Source of the DNA: Petaurus breviceps papuanus | Lineage: Eukaryota; Chordata; Mammalia; Diprotodontia; Petauridae | Reading direction: 5' to 3' | DNA length: 64,000 nucleotides | Assembly (NCBI GenBank): GCA_028583685.1 | Contig: JAMXIF010001194.1 | Coordinates: forward strand, 24,796,616 to 24,860,615 | In this document: in pieces, positions 58,346-64,000 of the stretch | Position numbering within the stretch: the stretch's first letter is position 1 | How the letters are laid out: each line of letters begins with the position of its first letter | Notes under the pieces: model-generated | Told to the model about the DNA's origin: nothing | The model's database searches: none | What the model saw: only the letters and a program-made list of their open reading frames with translations | Made by a program: the position numbers and the translations under genes

Positions 58346-59869
58346 TGGGCTACTCCCCAATTTCACTCCCTCCTTGGCCTCTTAGGCTTCACTTACTGGG
58401 ACCCTGCCCTGAAACATATCTTCCCTCAGCTTGGCATTTTCTCCACTTGGGGAGCTGGAGAAAGGCAGTGAGGAGCAGGAAGGTTGAGGCTAAGAATGCA
58501 GGCACAGAACTTAGGACTCAGAGAAATCATGCAGAATGCTCACCTAATTCATCGTGGTTTAGTGGGCAGATAGTAGGAAGTGAAGGGCATTCTTTTAGGG
58601 GACAATGGACTGTGTGCCTGATGGGATCTTAGGGGAGCTATTAGGAAGTTAGGGGAATCGATGAGGTTCTAACAGTAAAGGTTCTGGCCATTGGCTTTTG
58701 TCCTGGGGGAGCAGAGTATGAGGGAACAGTCAAGACCTGAACCTCCGGCCACTTCCCATGATCTGAACTTAGGGAGAGGTCCAGGAAGGATAGAATTAAA
58801 GAGACTTTCATTTCCTTCCTTCTTCCACTTTGGAGTTATTTTCCCATCAGAATAGGAATTCTGGTACTCAGGACAAATTCAGTTGGGAGCAGGGGGTGTG
58901 ATGAGCTGTGAACACATAAGTCCACCTTGATTGGGTACAGCAGGACCAGCAAACCCTGACCCCCAGGAGATACAGGGAAGTGGCCAGAATTGGGGTTCAG
59001 TAGTCAGACAGAACAGAGATAAGACCCTTAAATAACATAGTAAAGCTATGGGGCCCTATGGTAGGGGAAGGCTTCCAGAGGTAGGAACTCCTTCATCTCT
59101 CAATTTTGATGCTCTGGAGAAGAACCTCAGTCCTGTGTCCTAGTTATAGTTCTGTCCCTGACCCCAGGCTCTCCCACATATTTTCTGAAATAGTTCAAGA
59201 CCTCAGTAAAGTCTTTGACCACCTTTTATCAGTCCACCCTAGCCAGAAGATCTCAAAGGACTCAGCATAATAGGTAGAGAATGTAGAGACAGATGAGTAA
59301 GTAACTCGCTGAACTATTCAAGTCACAAACACTGCTCCTTTCTCCCCTGGGGTATTGGGTGGGGACTAGGAGGTGGGAAGCAAAAGGAAGTGGTATGCCT
59401 GAGCCAAATAAGCCTCCTCCAGGCTCCATCCAGCCTCTCCAAAAGGAATGTTTCCTGGAGCTGGGCTCAGACCCCTGGTTATTCTACTGTGAGGTGACCA
59501 TGGTTGAGTGTGAAAGGTAGCATTGAAAATAGATACCAGCCTGTCTGGCCCATGGCCTTCTCCTGTGAGCCTTCAACCCATCTGGGCAGGCATCCCAGGG
59601 AGAGAAAGTACTACTGAGGATCCTGGCTGGTACATTCATAGCCTTGGATTAGGGCCACATGGAGGGTGTGTCAAGTGTGGACTTTACCACAAGTTCAATC
59701 TCTTAGTATCTGGGGTCTTCTGGTTTAAGGGATAATAAATGGTGGCTGGGCATGAGGCCAGGTGTCTGTGATTACACAGACACAGTTCTATGCTGGCTGG
59801 AAAGAATGACGTCTTTCATGTGTCTCCTTCTTGGTGAAAAGGTAATGAAGAAGAACTAAGAATCAAGGA
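58346..59869. other. GC-balanced unique flank, no gene seen
   Basis: No repeat recognised in 1.5 kb and no supportable exon. Confidence 0.3.
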
Positions 59870-60055
59870 ATTTTTTAAATTTGTACCTGGAAGGCATCTT
59901 AGAGGTCATTTTACCTTTAACACTCTCATTTCACAAATGAGGAAACTAAAGCCCAGTGAGGTCTCACTGACCATTGTCACCTAGGTAGTTATCAGCAGAG
60001 TAAGGATTTGTAGCCAAGTACTCTGATTTCAAATTCAGTGCTCAATCTGGTTATT
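59870..60055 (+). mobile_element. MIR-like SINE
   Basis: 'acctggaaggcatcttagag', 'tttcacaaatgaggaaacta', 'aagcccagtgaggtctcact'. Confidence 0.6.
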
Positions 60056-60129
60056 TATCTTTATTTCTCCCCAAGTCCCCATCTAATTTACCACTAGCCT
60101 CTCCTCAGACACTCAGCATAAGGAAGTTG

Positions 60130-60660
60130 GGTGTAGTGCTAGGTGCTTCTGTGTGTCTCAGCAGTGTCAGGATACAGATTATCTAGCACCTCAACTAACA
60201 TGACCCAGGCTTGGACCATTCCAAACCCCTCCCCTGTCACATCTCCCTCAGATAGTTCTGGGGCACAAGATCCAAAACCACAAAGACTAATATAACCCAA
60301 TCTGATCCATATCTCCCATAAAGTCCAAGGAAAACAGTTTCTATGAAAAAAATCTACAGAGATTGCAAGGAACCACCTTGCCTTCTAGGAAAACCCATGT
60401 CTAAAACCATCCTGGACACATGGGCCTTTAGCCCAATTTTCAAACTTTTCAGAAAAAGGAGATTCTACTTTTCAGGGCCCAGTACTTAACAACCTCGGGG
60501 AGTTTTTTGTGTCTAAATTTAGTCTCTCCTGATGCATATATAGGCAGTTTCTACTTTTTGCTGCTTCTCGTTCATGGCTCTGTTCATTTGACATAGCTTA
60601 ATAAAGACCTATGCATTTTGCTACTATGCTCCATCATCCCCTCATTCCACATTTTCCATT
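60130..60660 (+). mobile_element. Possible solo LTR fossil
   Basis: A TATA-like GCATATATAGGC at about 60535 is followed 60-odd bases later by AATAAAG (60600), and the block 60480-60660 has an LTR-like promoter/polyadenylation spacing. No internal viral region, terminal TG/CA or target duplication was identified. If real, it is an old, broken, solo remnant of unknown family. Confidence 0.2.
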
Positions 60661-61126
60661 CCTGTTCAAGCTGAGGAGGGCAGGACACTGCAACAGTCTA
60701 GCCAGGATTTCACCTAACCATGACTACTTCTATATAGTCTCTGAGATTATATTGCATCTAGCAGCTGGCACTGCACTTCCAGCCTTGTGTCTCTCATTCT
60801 GCCTTCCATGGCGATGGGGAACAGCTGGCCATTGTCCTCTAAATCACATTCCTTAGTTGTCTTGAAGAATGTTATTTTATCCCCCTTGGCTTTCTCCTCT
60901 CTGGGCCAAACTGTCCCAGTGCCTGGCCCTTGAATCTCTTGCTGAAGGTGAAAAACCAGTGAATTCATTCACTGAAAAGAGACTAAAAAGGCCAGTACTT
61001 TGAGGGGCTATGTGAGCATCCTTGGGACAGTCACTCCTGCAGAAACTACCTTGATCATCAATTCACAGAAAGAAACAAGGAACCCAAGTTGGGAACAGTG
61101 TTTCCTCCTTCTAGGTTCATAGCTAG

Positions 61127-61130
<4 letters not shown>
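60661..61130. other. Unique flank, no gene seen
   Basis: Nothing recognised. Confidence 0.3.

Positions 61131-61167
<37 letters not shown>
61131..61167. repeat. (CA)n microsatellite, about 18 units
   Basis: Pure CA run. Confidence 0.96.
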
Positions 61168-61169
<2 letters not shown>

Positions 61170-61344
61170 ATACCTCTCCTCAGAGAGTTTACATTCTATT
61201 TTATTCAACAGTAATCTATAATTGCTATAACTACCAAAGAACTAGGGTAAGGATGGATCTCAGATTCTCTAAACAAGCTGTAGAATATATTGGGTTGGTC
61301 CATGAAAGCATCATGGAGGAAGTACATTGTCAAGAGGCTCTAGG

Positions 61345-61426
61345 GGGGGCAGCTTGGGCAAGTTACTTAACCCCAACTGCCCTCCAAAAAGCAAAAAAAA
61401 AACAAAACCAAAAACAACAACAAAAA
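61345..61426 (+). mobile_element. Internally deleted mini-SINE (Mar1/WSINE1 type)
   Basis: The first 7-8 bases of the SINE (GGGGCAGC) join directly to its core/tail (TTGGGCAAGTTACTTAACCC, CCAACTGCCCTCCAAAAAGC) and a long A-rich tail. Perfect 13-bp target duplication AAGAGGCTCTAGG at 61332-61344 and 61427-61439. About 100 internal bases, including the promoter boxes, are missing. Confidence 0.85.
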
Positions 61427-61659
61427 AAGAGGCTCTAGGATTGGTCCCAGCTCTCCTCTGACTCTTTGGGTGTTAGTGGGAAAGGCATACCACATTTTCT
61501 GCACTTCAATTTCCCTTTATGCATCTTAGAAAACCATAACCCTCTTATTTCTCTCCCTAATCCACCCCGGCACACAGACTCCTCTTTGTCAGAGGGGGTC
61601 CTAGATGGGAACCTGAGCAATCCAGAGAAGGGGTGTTGTTTAGAGATGCAACAAGGTAT

Positions 61660-61870
61660 AATGATTTCTCGAGGTGGGCTTTGTCAGGAGACACCTTGGT
61701 TCAAATCCTGCTTCTGACACTTAGCAGCTGTATGACCATGAACAAATCATCCTTGGAATCTCAGTTTTCTCATCAGGCAAATGGTATAACACCCGTGGTG
61801 CTTGTAGGGTTGTCGTGAGGATCATGTACTTAAAGCACTTTGAAAGCCTTACAATTCTCTATAAAGGTTC
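61660..61870 (+). mobile_element. MIR-type SINE
   Basis: 'acaccttggttcaaatcctg', 'cttctgacacttagcagctg', 'gaatctcagttttctcatca', 'gtagggttgtcgtgaggatc'. Confidence 0.8.
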
Positions 61871-63117
61871 TTTTCAGGAGGTCCCCAGGGCTCTGGAGTA
61901 CAGGCAACCCTGCTTGAAGCCAGACATAGAATTCCCAGCAACCGATCTCCCAGACCTGACCTGACTCTCCCAGAAGGGGACCCTGGTGCTCTGATGTTTT
62001 GACTGGGGAAGGATATCCTGCCTATACTTTAGACATCAGCTCATCATCCTTCTTCTCCTCTGCCTACGGACTGCCTAACCCAGCTCCATCTAGTGAGAAG
62101 CTCTGTGTCTAAGGGACTGGACTTTTCACTGCTGCAGTTATGAATCTGCATTCCCTTGGCCAGGCTGGGTTGTCATGGTTACCGCGGTCAGGGTGGGACA
62201 AGGCAAGGTCACTGCCCAAGGGGCCAGCCAGGCCATGGGGCAGGCTTTCCAGGAGCTCAAGACTCTGCTGTTCCATCCCCCGCTTCTTTTTCCCTTTCTC
62301 CCTCCTCTCTTCATCCATAAAATAAAAAAGCGTGGTTTTCCCAGCTACCACCGTACTCCCCCCCTTTTGCTGAGGTCCAATATAGGAGGGCTTGTTGTAG
62401 GATAGGCTTCCCCCACCTCCATTCCCACTCCCTGCCTTTTAGCCCCAGCAGGAAGTCTCTTACATAGGCACAAGATCTTGGGGCTGTAATTCCATCTCTG
62501 GATACTGTAACTGGGAGGATATGTGGGGCTGTGCCCACACCGAGGGCCTCCCAGGCTTGGCATTCTCCCCATAGACATTATCTGGAAACTCCTTTTCCCT
62601 TAAAGGACTATGGTGATGGCTTCCCCCAACCCCTCAAGGCTGTGTGGGAGTCAGCACTTCCTGTTCAGAGGAGTTTATCAGGCAGAGGGGAACTGGGCTG
62701 ATCCTGCAGAGGGAAGGTTAAAGGGGAGGGGGGGGGGGCTGTGAGGCAGAGGTCCCAGATCATCTGGAATAGCACCTAGCATTGGAAATGGGCTGGAGAG
62801 AGAGGTTGGATAGCTCCCAGGTGGACCCCACCCTCCTTTGTGAAAGAGGCTTCTCTAGCTCACATTGCTGGCTTTGGATTCCTGCAAAGATAGGCGGGCT
62901 CTGGTGAAATGGACACGGTACTTACTCTGCCCCTCCTGTCCTGGGCCTGGCAGCTTGGGCACCTTGTCCTCCTGCCTGGGAAGGTATCCCCATTTGGGAA
63001 ACGGGTGAGGCAGCATTAGCTAAGAGGCATCTATAGAAATGGACTGTTTAATTTGTACTCTGTTGATGCAACAGGACATTTGGAAGTTAGACATTAGGAA
63101 GAAGACAATATAGCAAG
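61871..63117. other. GC-richer unique flank, possible regulatory DNA
   Basis: No gene supported. CACTTCCTG (62654) and TTATCA (62674) lie close together, and a poly-G run lies at 62728-62738. Overlapping frames at 62109-62578 on both strands have no recognisable product. Confidence 0.3.
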
Positions 63118-63300
63118 AGTGGAAAAAAGGTCCTGGGATTTGAAGTCAGAACACCTCACCTCAAATTCTACTTCTACATTTACTAGCAGTGTGACCTTGA
63201 GCAAGTCACTTAACCTCTGGGTCTCAGTTTCCCTATCTGTAAAATGAAGGGATTGGGATGAGAGGACCCCTAAATTCCCTTCCAGTTCTAATCTGTGACT
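63118..63300 (+). mobile_element. MIR-type SINE
   Basis: 'ggtcctgggatttgaagtca', 'gtgtgaccttgagcaagtca', 'cagtttccctatctgtaaaa', 'ttccagttctaatctgtgac'. Confidence 0.8.
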
Positions 63301-64000
63301 ATAAAAACCTTCCTGTCAGGTTCAAAAGGTGTTGGGCCATGCTGAGAATTTGTCTGGAAAGGTTTGAAAGTAATCCTGCCCTGAAATGAGGAACTAAGCC
63401 AGATAAGATAGATATAGAGGCCTGTGTACACACTGAGGGTCCTATTCATAAAACTAGAGGTCTTTTCCATTCACAAAGTGGATTTTATGCCATCATTTAA
63501 GAGCTAAAGTCTTCTCAATGCTCTCTTCCCCTCCTTAGTCTCCCCTTACAGAGTTGGAGCTGGAAGAAAGAGGAACCCCTCTCTCCCTGGAACTGACAGG
63601 CCTCCACCCTGGGCATGGTTCTTGCCCCCACTCCACCTTCCTACTCAATTTTTCTTTCCACTTGTTAAAATGAATCCCAAGGATCCCTTAGCCCTCATTA
63701 CCCCTACCTCTACCTTCATTCCCAATCAGTCACTTAGCCTTTCTCTCTGGTACTCAGAATAGTGGGAAGAATCCTGGCCTCAGGACCATAGTGTCTGAAC
63801 CTAGACCAGCCCAATCCCTTGTTCATTTCTTCAAAGAACTTTAATTGGCCTCTCTGTGACTAAGTGACCACAGTAAGTATCTGCAAGGAACCCATAACAA
63901 TAATATTGGACCTGGGGTCCTGGTATTATTTACAATGATGTTCCTACAGGGTTTGATGGAGTGGAGGTCTTGCTTGGACGGACTGGGCAGGGCTAGGTTG
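63301..64000. other. Unique flank, no gene seen
   Basis: Nothing recognised to the right edge. Confidence 0.3.

Noticed and set aside
58003-58632. 209-codon forward frame
   Set aside because: Open mainly because of the C-rich tandem array; no domain, no splice or promoter context.
1-64000. CRISPR array, bacterial operon or intact virus-like element
   Set aside because: No regularly spaced repeats, no dense coding, no capsid, polymerase or envelope frames; repeat content is that of a marsupial nuclear genome.

Overview
The window reads as AT-rich nuclear DNA of a marsupial, probably an Australian lineage. The basis is the repeat content: many tRNA-derived SINEs of the Mar1/WSINE1 type (GGGGCAGCTAG heads, GTTAAGTGACTTGCCCAAGG cores on the reverse strand), dense L2, marsupial-type L1 pieces, Ther-1/MIR, CR1/L3 and small DNA transposons. 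Genus cannot be fixed by reading. No bacterial, organellar or viral genome organisation is present.

Layout. 1-43 kb is AT-rich, repeat-dense sequence with no long credible host ORF. At about 43.4-45.0 kb there is one strong CpG island, best read as the promoter and first exon of a gene on the minus strand. Support comes from a CCAAT box and GC boxes in minus orientation near 44.66-44.77 kb and a clean minus-strand splice donor at 44301/44302. If so, 1-43 kb is mostly the first introns of that gene. Two short minus-strand segments look like candidate coding exons: 42716-42796, with an ATG, and 3734-3797, which encodes a membrane-spanning segment. I do not recognise the gene. 45-64 kb is the upstream flank, GC-richer from about 57 kb, with fewer young repeats and no supportable gene.

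The most interesting material is in the mobile DNA. (1) A dimeric SINE: two loci (27.52-27.82 kb, minus; 32.42-32.72 kb, plus) carry the same left and right monomers, joined at the same junction and in the same order. One is flanked by a single perfect 16-bp target duplication, so the dimer inserted as one unit. Solo copies of each monomer type also occur. (2) A 366-bp element with perfect terminal inverted repeats and a TA duplication (30085-30450) sits inside one of these SINEs. (3) A 172-bp near-palindromic element with a perfect 8-bp duplication lies at 19376-19547. (4) A duplicated segment at 10.4-11.0 kb has an unrelated SINE after each copy.

Limits: exon calls are from eye-read splice signals and frames; repeat boundaries are approximate unless a target duplication is quoted; family names come from remembered consensus features, not a database search.
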